Below are positions 1 through 6,914 of a stretch of 36,322 bases of DNA, piece after piece (within the stretch, counting starts at the first letter, position 1; each line of letters opens with the position of its first letter). This DNA is from JBGTIS01 sp041745535. GTDB taxonomy: Bacteria > Bacteroidota > Bacteroidia > Cytophagales > Cyclobacteriaceae. Location of the stretch: the NCBI GenBank assembly GCA_041745535.1, contig JBGTIS010000017.1, positions 1 through 36,322 of the forward strand. The letters run 5' to 3'. The notes under the pieces were generated by a model. The model ran no database searches, was not told where the DNA came from, and was given only the letters and a program-made list of their open reading frames with translations. Both the position numbers and the translations under genes were made by a program.

Positions 1-182
1 TTCCCTAGTCAATCTGTAAGTTTCATTAAATCCTATATTGGCTATCCAATAAAACAAACGAACCTTTTTTTTACCATTTTTAGTTTTGTTGTTTTGTCCG
101 TATTTTGTCTGGAAATTAGGGAAATAAAACTAGTAAAAAAATCTAGGTAAATAAAAATTTAATTTCATTAAGTTCTTTAACC

Positions 183-734
183 ATGCTTATCGGATATGCA
201 CGAGTTTCTACCGCTGAACAAAACCTTGATCTTCAACTGGATGCTTTAAAAAAGGCTGGTTGTGAAAAAATATTTACTGATACTACCAGTGGTGTCAAAT
301 CTGATCGCCCTGGCCTCGCCAAAGCAATTGAAATGCTCCGGCAGGAGGATAGTCTGCTTGTTTGGCGGTTAGATAGATTAGGAAGATCGCTCAAAGATTT
401 AATCCATTGGATCAGTTTGCTTGATGCAGAAGGTGTTGGGTTTAAAAGTATTCAGGAATCTATAGATACGAATTCCTCTGGCGGGAAACTTGTATTTCAT
501 ATTTTTGGGGCATTAGCAGAATTTGAGCGAAACCTAATTAGGGATAGAACCCGAGCAGGTTTGGCAGCTGCAAGAGCAAGGGGTAGAATGGGAGGGAGGA
601 AACAAGCTTTGAGTTTAGAAAAACAAAAACTGGCAGTTGAGCTATACCAGGAAAAGAAAATGACAATTAGGCAAATCTGTGAAATGTTTGGAATCACAAA
701 ACCTACACTTTACAATTATGTTAGAAGCAATTAA
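183..734 (+). CDS. Serine recombinase (resolvase/invertase family)
   Basis: A 183-residue small serine recombinase that would cut and rejoin DNA through a phosphoserine intermediate. The N-terminal catalytic domain (about 1-135) begins with the signature GYARVSTAEQ, with nucleophile Ser9, and carries VWRLDRLGRS at 60-69 with the conserved arginines that follow the active site. The long E helix with the run FGALAEFERNLIRDRTRAG precedes a short C-terminal helix-turn-helix (about 140-183, ending KPTLYNYVRSN) like those of Tn3 resolvases and Gin/Hin invertases. The length is full for this family. Upstream DNA (1-182) holds no gene, and an 11-bp inverted repeat (137-147 and 771-781) flanks the gene. 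It sits in the AT-rich element-like region and probably belongs to a transposon or integrated element. No invertible segment was identified. Confidence 0.93.
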   Translation: MLIGYARVSTAEQNLDLQLDALKKAGCEKIFTDTTSGVKSDRPGLAKAIEMLRQEDSLLVWRLDRLGRSLKDLIHWISLLDAEGVGFKSIQESIDTNSSGGKLVFHIFGALAEFERNLIRDRTRAGLAAARARGRMGGRKQALSLEKQKLAVELYQEKKMTIRQICEMFGITKPTLYNYVRSN

Positions 735-1298
735 CTAGTAATGACACTATCCAGAAGACATCATTATATCCCTAGATTTTTGATTGAGGGCTATGTAAAC
801 GCTTAAACATGGAAAATACTTTTTTCTGATACGTTGGAGTTAAGCTCAAACCATTATCTTTAACTGTCAGCACACTAGAAAATTTTCTTGCTTCCTCCTT
901 CAAAATAATAATACACACTCTGCCAAAGAGGAAAACATTCAGTTAAATTTTTCCATTTATTTCGGACACCTAAACACCAAAAGATGGCTTCTACAACAGA
1001 CCGTAACGGGGTCGCCCGGCGATCGTATTTCCTTTTTTTTTTGCACAGGTAAATATTATTTTATTTATAATTTCCCGTTGCGGGTGGCAGCCGCGCTGTC
1101 AGTGGGTCGTTTATAGTGACTTTGCATAATCTTTAAGTTTTTGTTATCCTAAAGTTTATCCACTGATCTGCTCTTTTCCAAATTAAACATGATCTAATTA
1201 CATAGTGCCAAATCAAGATAAAAAACCATTAAATTCAAGATATATGGTATGTAAATTGCCAATCCCATTGGTATTTGCGTATTACTTATCTTTTGAAA
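735..1298. other. Intergenic region with GC-rich hairpins, no gene seen
   Basis: About 560 bases without a credible reading frame. Most is AT-rich, but two short GC-rich patches stand out near 1001-1025 and 1074-1110. CCGTAACGGG at 1001-1010 and CCCGTTGCGG at 1074-1083 form an inverted repeat with one mismatch in ten. Next to the second arm, tggcagc (1085-1091) can pair with gctgtca (1095-1101) around a three-base loop. Just before the histidine kinase start is the palindrome CCAAT-CCC-ATTGG (1259-1271). These could be remnants of a recombination or transfer site, a terminator, or an operator. The sequence alone does not decide. Confidence 0.4.
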
Positions 1299-3209
1299 AT
1301 GCCTTTACCAATTAATAAACCCAGGGGGGTATACTTGTTAGCTATAATAACTGTCATTTCTTTAATTGTCATCAACCAATTGATCACTCAGTATTCACTT
1401 CATAGCTTAGAGCAGAAGGGCGAGGTGATGGATCTGACAGAACATCAAGAGTTCCTAAGCCAGGAAATTGCCAAGCTAGCTTTTAGGATGAAACAAAAAC
1501 GTCGGCAAAAAGCAAAAATTGAGGTTATGGATGCTAAGCGAGATTGGATTGTGAATTTTCAGCTTTTGGAGCTTGCCGCTCAAAAAAGTGCTCTAACAGA
1601 TAAACAAAGGCGAAACATTGAGGTCATTATGAAAAATATACAGCCAATACAGGACAGCATCGTAGCAGCTATCCCAGAATTGGTCAATCCCTCTTCCCAA
1701 GTTGACAGATCACAAGCTATAGCAGTCATTCAGCGTCAGGAAGATAATTTCTTGCCGCTCATCAAAGAACTGAGGGAGGAATGGCGAATCATTACAAAAG
1801 AAAGTATGAGGCAAATGAGATTGATCCAACTGCTGCTAGCCCTCGTATCTTTGCTGATTTTAGGTTTTGAAACATTTTTCGTTTTTCTTCCCGTATTTCG
1901 GCAGGTGCAAGAAAAAAATAAAGCGTTACAAAAAGCACATGATGAAGAAAAAACCCTGAATGAAGAACTTATAGCTATTCAGGAAGAACTGCAACAATCC
2001 CTGGATTACCAGACAAACATCTCTAAAAAGTTGGAAGAAGCCAAGCAAAGGGCAGAAGATGCTTCCAGGGCAAAGGAACAATTTCTTACCACCATGTCCC
2101 ATGAAATTCGTACCCCGATGAATGCTGTGATTGGCTTAGTCTCCTTGCTATTAGAAGACAATCCTAAACCTACACAGCTTGAAAATCTGCAGGCACTTAA
2201 ATTTTCAGGTGATACGCTGTTAGCATTGATCAACGATATTTTAGATTATAGCAAAATAGAAGCAGGTAAAATTGAATTAGAGGAAATCAAATTGAATCTG
2301 AAGAATTTATTCTATGGGATAAAGCAAAGTTTAGGGGTGAATGCGGTGGAAAAAGAAATTGCCTTAAATTGTCATCTTTCCAATGACATACCCGAAATTT
2401 TACTGGGTGATCCTACCAGGTTGTCACAGATTTTGAATAATCTGGTGAGCAACGCAATCAAATTTACTTTGCAAGGAGAAGTGAATTTAAAAGCAGAACT
2501 TATCCAAATTTGTGAAGAAGTGGTTTCCATTACCTTCACCGTACAAGATACAGGTATTGGAATTACCGAAGATAAAATCGCCGCCATCTTTGAACCCTTT
2601 ACCCAGGCCAGTAAAGATATCACCCGCAAATTTGGCGGAACGGGTTTAGGTTTATCAATCAGTAAGAAGCTTTTGGAAATTCAGCAAAGTCAATTAAAAG
2701 TTGAAAGTAAAGCGAATCAAGGAACAACCTTTTCATTCACTTTAGATTTTAAATATATAAGGGAAGGAATAGAAGAAAAAATGAGCTTAACGCAGGGCCA
2801 GCAATCACTTGGTCTTAAAGGTATCCGTGTGTTAGTAGCTGAAGATAATCATATGAATGTTATCGTAATCAGGCAGTTCCTCAAAAAATGGGGTGTTGAC
2901 TTCCAGATAGTGGAAAATGGAGAACTTGCCGTGGAAGTTGTCAAAAGGGAACAATTTGATGTGGTTCTAATGGATCTGCATATGCCTGTAATGGATGGAT
3001 TTACCGCTAGTATGGAAATAAGAAAGTTTAATCAAAAAATCCCTATTATTGCTCTAACTGCTTCTGCTACATCAGATGCAAAACTGGATGTATATACGGC
3101 CGGAATGAATGATTTTGCTGCCAAACCTTTCATTCCAGATGAACTATACAACAAGATAGAGAGAAATTTAGGCGTTAGCCGAGGCCTAGGTATGAAAATC
3201 AGGACCTAG
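1299..3209 (+). CDS. Membrane-bound hybrid histidine kinase with C-terminal receiver
   Basis: A 636-residue hybrid sensor kinase. Transmembrane helix 1 spans about 11-30 and helix 2 about 174-199, enclosing a helical extracytoplasmic sensor of about 140 residues. The segment after helix 1 (EFLSQEIAKLAFRM) faintly resembles PilJ/NarX-type sensors. A coiled coil (about 203-260) leads to the HisKA domain with the phosphorylated His in SHEIRTPMN (His268). The ATPase domain (about 365-485) has the N box (NNLVSNAIKF), DTGIG and GGTGLGLSI. The receiver (about 508-625) has acceptor Asp559 in MDLHMP and conserved Lys609. I chose ATG 1299 because the upstream in-frame alternative at 1275 is a TTG. The last 24 bases overlap the 3' end of the convergent integrase. 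No partner regulator is adjacent, so its output is unknown. Confidence 0.9.
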   Translation: MPLPINKPRGVYLLAIITVISLIVINQLITQYSLHSLEQKGEVMDLTEHQEFLSQEIAKLAFRMKQKRRQKAKIEVMDAKRDWIVNFQLLELAAQKSALTDKQRRNIEVIMKNIQPIQDSIVAAIPELVNPSSQVDRSQAIAVIQRQEDNFLPLIKELREEWRIITKESMRQMRLIQLLLALVSLLILGFETFFVFLPVFRQVQEKNKALQKAHDEEKTLNEELIAIQEELQQSLDYQTNISKKLEEAKQRAEDASRAKEQFLTTMSHEIRTPMNAVIGLVSLLLEDNPKPTQLENLQALKFSGDTLLALINDILDYSKIEAGKIELEEIKLNLKNLFYGIKQSLGVNAVEKEIALNCHLSNDIPEILLGDPTRLSQILNNLVSNAIKFTLQGEVNLKAELIQICEEVVSITFTVQDTGIGITEDKIAAIFEPFTQASKDITRKFGGTGLGLSISKKLLEIQQSQLKVESKANQGTTFSFTLDFKYIREGIEEKMSLTQGQQSLGLKGIRVLVAEDNHMNVIVIRQFLKKWGVDFQIVENGELAVEVVKREQFDVVLMDLHMPVMDGFTASMEIRKFNQKIPIIALTASATSDAKLDVYTAGMNDFAAKPFIPDELYNKIERNLGVSRGLGMKIRT

Positions 3210-4346
3210 CTTGAATGTGTTGAGTTTTTCAACTTGTTCCTTTATGTATGTATTCTCAATTTTCTTATAAATATTGGTAGTACTTGGTAAGGAATGGCCA
3301 AATATATCCTGAATAGCAGCTTCTGTCATTCCAGCCCTCCTAGCCAATACATAAAAAGTATTTCTGGAGCAATGGTAGGTAATATGTTTATTCATTCCTG
3401 CAATTCTCATTATCTCGTTAAGATCAGTATTTACCCGGTGCTTTTTCTGCTTTAAAGAATTTTCCAAAATAAATGGCACCAATTTTTTTGCCCGGTCAGC
3501 AAGGGGAACTACCAATAGTTTACCTTTCCTTTTTGTTTTGCCACGGATATAAGAAACGGTGTCCTCTGTAAACTTTAATCTTTCTTCTTTATTCCTTAAA
3601 TCATCCCCAGGAATGCAGGTGTAGCAGCTGAATAGATAATTTCCCAGGGTTTTCTGCAAAGGCATGGATAATTTTCCAGAATCAAATAAATCAAACAACT
3701 GGTCAACTTCTTCCGGAGAATTATAATCCTTTTTTGTTTCTTCAATACGGATTCTAAAATCATCGAAGGGATAGTGGTTTGTTATTCCTTTTTTGATGGC
3801 CTCGTTGAAAAACTTCCGAAGTGCCCTGAAATCGTGGCTTGCGGTATTTATACTAAAAAGCTTCACATTCAGTAAGTAATACTCATAATCTTCGAGCCAT
3901 TCTTTATCTATGTCGGCAAAGCGTACTTTAGGCTTATAATTATCAATATTGTTTATACTACGCTCATAGTCTTCCCGGGTCCGTGGAGAAATCCTTTTGT
4001 TATTGGATAGCTGTTCCTTGCAAAAGCTTACCACATAACTATTATCAGCAATCTGGTAGCGCTCTTTAATGGAGTCGAAGGTGACAGGTTTTCCTGAAAT
4101 TTCCTTTTCCAGAATAATGGCTTCAATTTTTTCAATTTCCTGAAATAACCATTTTTTAAGAAGTTGGGCATTGGGAGCAGTTCTTTTTGGAAATCCAGAC
4201 TCTTTATCCCATTGTTCCGGAAGAATTTTTTTATCGGTAACAATTAATTTTTCTTTGTTCTCATGCCGAAGGGCTAAATAAATAGGTGCCTTGCCATCAG
4301 AACGAATGTCGTTTTTACCTCTTTTTATAATGGCTTTTACATGCAT
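3186..4346 (-). CDS. Tyrosine recombinase/phage-type integrase, catalytic Arg I replaced
   Basis: A 386-residue tyrosine site-specific recombinase of the Bacteroidota type. It has an N-terminal arm-binding domain (about 1-95), a SAM-like core-binding domain (about 103-195, with RTREDYERSINNI) and a C-terminal catalytic domain (about 210-380). The catalytic Lys region lies in GKTKRKGK (269-276), the HxxR box is HCSR (His325, Arg328), His351 is in FGHS, and the nucleophile is Tyr360 in TTNIYKKI. At the place of the first catalytic Arg (usually TGLRxSDL) the protein reads TCIPGDDL, with Pro246 for Arg. The Bacteroides IntDOT integrase also lacks this Arg, so inactivity cannot be assumed. The gene lies downstream of a tRNA 3' end, consistent with tRNA-targeted integration. 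Its 3' end overlaps the convergent histidine kinase gene. Confidence 0.92.
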   Translation of the reverse strand: MHVKAIIKRGKNDIRSDGKAPIYLALRHENKEKLIVTDKKILPEQWDKESGFPKRTAPNAQLLKKWLFQEIEKIEAIILEKEISGKPVTFDSIKERYQIADNSYVVSFCKEQLSNNKRISPRTREDYERSINNIDNYKPKVRFADIDKEWLEDYEYYLLNVKLFSINTASHDFRALRKFFNEAIKKGITNHYPFDDFRIRIEETKKDYNSPEEVDQLFDLFDSGKLSMPLQKTLGNYLFSCYTCIPGDDLRNKEERLKFTEDTVSYIRGKTKRKGKLLVVPLADRAKKLVPFILENSLKQKKHRVNTDLNEIMRIAGMNKHITYHCSRNTFYVLARRAGMTEAAIQDIFGHSLPSTTNIYKKIENTYIKEQVEKLNTFKLGPDFHT

Positions 4347-4449
4347 ACTCTGAAACTACTCTTATATTACTCTTGAACAATACTTAAATATAGGTATTTT
4401 GGTTGTAATTATCCAAGAACGAGATAGTAGGAGAGAGGGCTTAAAAATG

Positions 4450-4476
4450 AAAAAACCGCCCAAATTGAGCGGTTTT
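4450..4476 (-). terminator. Intrinsic terminator downstream of the tRNA
   Basis: The arms aaaaccgc (4452-4459) and gcggtttt (4469-4476) are perfectly complementary around a nine-base loop. Read on the minus strand, the hairpin is followed by a run of six Ts (4455 down to 4450). It lies just 3' of the tRNA and ahead of the integrase gene, so it probably ends the tRNA transcript and separates it from the integrase. Confidence 0.75.
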
Positions 4477-4491
4477 AAGGGTTTTTGGAAG

Positions 4492-4565
4492 TGGGCCCTG
4501 CTGGCCTCGAACCAGCGACCACCTGATTATGAGTCAGGTGCTCTAACCAACTGAGCTAAGGGCCC
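4492..4565 (-). tRNA. tRNA with CAT anticodon (tRNA-Ile2 or tRNA-Met)
   Basis: On the minus strand 74 bases fold as a standard cloverleaf: acceptor stem GGGCCCT/AGGGCCC, D arm GCTCAGTTGGTTAGAGC, anticodon stem CCTGA/TCAGG around loop CTCATAA, variable loop TGGTC, T arm GCTGG-TTCGAGG-CCAGC, and discriminator A at 4492. The anticodon is CAT. The body is closer to Escherichia coli tRNA-Ile2, whose C34 is modified to lysidine to read AUA (shared CTTAGCTCAG and GGTCGCTGGTTC), than to elongator Met, but the two cannot be separated with certainty here. CCA is not encoded. It may serve as the attachment site for the neighbouring integrase. Confidence 0.93.
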
Positions 4566-4758
4566 TTCTGATTCTTTTTGCTACCAGAATTTGGGATTGC
4601 AAACCTACATATTTGTTGGTAAATACACAATAATATTAATTGGCTTGCCCTTATTTTTTATGTTTTTTTAGCTTCCACTTTCATCCTATGCTGGTTTTCC
4701 AATATAAAAACAAAGGTTCCATTTGAATTGTGGCGGGCATCTTTCATATTTGCCAATC

Positions 4759-5388
4759 ATGAAATTGAATGGCATAAAAAATATAATTTTTGATCTGGGT
4801 GGGGTCATCATCGACATCGATCCAGCCCAATCTTATTCCGCTTTGGCGGAACTGGTGAACAGGACCTCCACTTCAGAAAACCAATCAATGGAAGAGCATG
4901 AGATTTTTCTGCGCTATGAAAAAGGACTAATCTCTTCGGAGGAATTTCGCAGCGAAATCAGGAAACTGGGCAGCCGGGAAATTACCGATGAGGCCATCGA
5001 CCTGGGATGGAATAAAATGCTGCTGGATATTCCTATCAAAAGAATTAAACTGCTGGAAAAACTAAAGCAGGATTACCGACTTTTTGTACTGAGCAATACC
5101 AACGAAATTCATGTAACAGCTTTTAATAAAATAGTAACCCAGGTGTCAGGGCAGACTGATCTGGCTGATTTTTTTCATAATGTGCATTATTCTCACCTGA
5201 TGCTGAAGCGTAAACCTGAGCAGGAAATTTTTTACGAAGTGCTTCAAATCAATAACCTGAAGGCTGAAGAGACGTTGTTTGTAGACGACCGTGCCGATAA
5301 TGTTGAGGCTGCGCGGCAAGTGGGAATGAAAACTTTTCACGTTACTCCGGAACAGGATATTCTGGGGTATTTTTCAGCTTATGAATAA
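4759..5388 (+). CDS. HAD-superfamily hydrolase, YihX-like phosphatase
   Basis: A 209-residue haloacid dehalogenase-type phosphatase. Motif I is FDLGGVIIDID near residue 10; the usual second Asp of DxD is Gly, as in the YihX/epoxide-hydrolase-type branch (DLGN/GG). Motif II is FVLSNTN, motif III the Lys in KRKPEQEIF, and motif IV LFVDDRADNVEAA. The helical insert between motifs I and II is a typical cap. By family it probably acts on a small sugar phosphate or related phosphate ester; the substrate is not inferable. I placed the start at ATG 4759 because motif I then falls at the usual distance; the longer frame would use TTG 4723. Its end overlaps the next gene by 8 bases, so the two are translationally linked. 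Confidence 0.88.
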   Translation: MKLNGIKNIIFDLGGVIIDIDPAQSYSALAELVNRTSTSENQSMEEHEIFLRYEKGLISSEEFRSEIRKLGSREITDEAIDLGWNKMLLDIPIKRIKLLEKLKQDYRLFVLSNTNEIHVTAFNKIVTQVSGQTDLADFFHNVHYSHLMLKRKPEQEIFYEVLQINNLKAEETLFVDDRADNVEAARQVGMKTFHVTPEQDILGYFSAYE

Positions 5389-6505
5389 AAAAAATAAAAC
5401 TTTTTTCATACAGATTTCTCTGTTTCTGATTACCCTTATTACCACTACACTGGCTGGTGCCGAATGGCAGTTCAATAAATATGTGTTTCTGGGGCCGCAT
5501 ACCCTTAATATGCCTGAAATTCTGAATGGCCTGTATTTTTCTCTGCCTTTTCTTGGTATCTTAACTGTACATGAGTTTGGTCATTATCTCACCGCCCGCA
5601 TTCACAAGGTAAAGGTAACACTGCCTTTTTATATTCCACTCTGGTTCGGGTTCCTGGGCATGCCTTCTATCGGTACCATGGGGGCCTTTATCCGAATAAA
5701 AGAATTTATTACCTCCAGGGAAAAGTATTTTGATATTGGAATCGCCGGCCCATTGGCTGGATTTGTAGTGGCGCTGGCAGTGCTTTTTTATGGATTTACT
5801 CATTTGCCACCGCCGGAACATATTTTTGAAATTCATCCTGAATATAAAGAATATGGTATGGATTACGCCCAACATGTGTATGAAGATAAGGAGCTTTCTT
5901 TTGCCATAGGGTCTAACCTGCTCTTTGATTTTTTCTCCAACTACGTGGCTACCCAACCTGAGCGTGTCCCGAATGCATATGAAATTATCCATTACCCCTG
6001 GCTGTTTGCCGGCTACCTGGCTTTGTTCTTCACCGCCCTGAACCTGATGCCCATCGGGCAACTGGATGGCGGGCATATTTTATATGGATTGCTGGGCACC
6101 AAATGGCATGGCATTATTTCCAGAACCCTGTTCGTGATTTTTGTATTTTATGCTGGGTTGGGCAGTATTTCACCTTACGAACCACTAAACGATCTGATTA
6201 TTAATATTCCGCTGTATGTCGGATTTCTGTATATTGTTTTTTCCCGGATGTTCACCACAATCGCTACTAACTTTCAGATTGCCCTGTCGGTTTTTACCCT
6301 GCAACTGCTGATCGCCTGGTCGCAGCCCGGCATAATGGGTTACCAGGGGTGGCTGGTTTATGCCTTACTACTGGGCAGGTTTTTAGGACTGGATCACCCA
6401 GCTGCCTTGTACGACCAGCCACTGGATACCAAGCGAAAAATTCTGGGTTGGATCACCCTGCTGATTTTTATTCTCTGCTTTACTCCCAAACCATTTCTGG
6501 TATAA
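5381..6505 (+). CDS. Site-2 protease family (M50) membrane metalloprotease
   Basis: A 374-residue polytopic membrane protein. The zinc-binding motif HEFGH (64-68, in LTVHEFGHYL) lies in a membrane helix, and the third ligand is Asp229 in NLMPIGQLDGGH. These are the two signatures of intramembrane site-2 proteases. Hydrophobic segments occur near 8-26, 52-72, 117-139, 205-225 and several more towards the C-terminus. There is no PDZ domain, which sets it apart from RseP. Family members cleave membrane-anchored regulators or other proteins within the membrane; the substrate here is unknown. It overlaps the HAD-like phosphatase gene by 8 bases, suggesting one transcript and perhaps one pathway. 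The structured repeat downstream may act as its terminator. Confidence 0.9.
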   Translation: MNKKNKTFFIQISLFLITLITTTLAGAEWQFNKYVFLGPHTLNMPEILNGLYFSLPFLGILTVHEFGHYLTARIHKVKVTLPFYIPLWFGFLGMPSIGTMGAFIRIKEFITSREKYFDIGIAGPLAGFVVALAVLFYGFTHLPPPEHIFEIHPEYKEYGMDYAQHVYEDKELSFAIGSNLLFDFFSNYVATQPERVPNAYEIIHYPWLFAGYLALFFTALNLMPIGQLDGGHILYGLLGTKWHGIISRTLFVIFVFYAGLGSISPYEPLNDLIINIPLYVGFLYIVFSRMFTTIATNFQIALSVFTLQLLIAWSQPGIMGYQGWLVYALLLGRFLGLDHPAALYDQPLDTKRKILGWITLLIFILCFTPKPFLV

Positions 6506-6574
6506 CCGCAATGGTGAATGAACCTGATCTATTAATTTCGTATAGTGTAAATCAGATTTTATGGTGTTACCTGA

Positions 6575-6799
6575 TGTCATTCCGACGAAGGAGTCGCCGT
6601 GACCCGGGAATCTTAAGTAGTGGATCAATAGTTTTAGGGTATTCTCCCCGGATTTATTCCGGGGTCCCATGAATGGGATGCCGGAATTCGGCAAAGCCTC
6701 ATCCGGCAAGGAATACCTTATTACTTTTGCTCACCTGCTTAGCCCCTTAGCCGAGCAACCGCATGGCAAAAATTCCTTCGCTCTTGCTGCGGAATGACA
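6575..6799. repeat. Structured dispersed repeat with terminal inverted repeats (MITE-like)
   Basis: The ends tgtcattccg (6575-6584) and cggaatgaca (6790-6799) are a perfect 10-bp inverted repeat, and homology continues weakly inwards. Inside are successive hairpins: ccccgga/tccgggg around 6646-6664, tcccat/atggga next to it, and tgccg/cggca after that. Bases 6645-6741 recur in inverted orientation at 36226-36322. No protein is encoded, so it resembles a non-autonomous miniature element. Short sequences close to gtcattccgacgaaggag are, as I recall, common intergenic repeats in this phylum. It fills most of the gap between two convergent genes and may also end their transcripts. Confidence 0.7.
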
Positions 6800-6914
6800 A
6801 TGATGGAAAATGCTGTACGAATTAATTTGCACTGTACTTAAAAACAGATTTTTGTCTGGAGAAAAGGGCCATCCCTACAAATTTCCGGAGGCTGCCTTCA
6901 CCTGCTGTGAGCTT

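Larger units (their letters stand above)
1..4491. mobile_element. Probable tRNA-linked integrated element (right part only)
   Basis: This stretch is visibly richer in A and T than the rest of the window. It carries two site-specific recombinases of different families (a serine recombinase at 183-734 and a tyrosine recombinase at 3186-4346) around one regulatory gene. The tyrosine recombinase lies immediately beyond the 3' end of the tRNA at 4492-4565, where integrases of tRNA-targeting elements usually sit. The left boundary is outside the window, and I could not find a direct repeat of the tRNA 3' end inside it. That it is an integrated element is therefore inference from gene content, composition and position. 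It may be a decayed remnant. Confidence 0.45.

Noticed and set aside
1275..1298. Upstream TTG as the kinase start
   Set aside because: It adds only eight residues with no clear feature. ATG 1299 gives a typical basic N-terminus before the first membrane helix.
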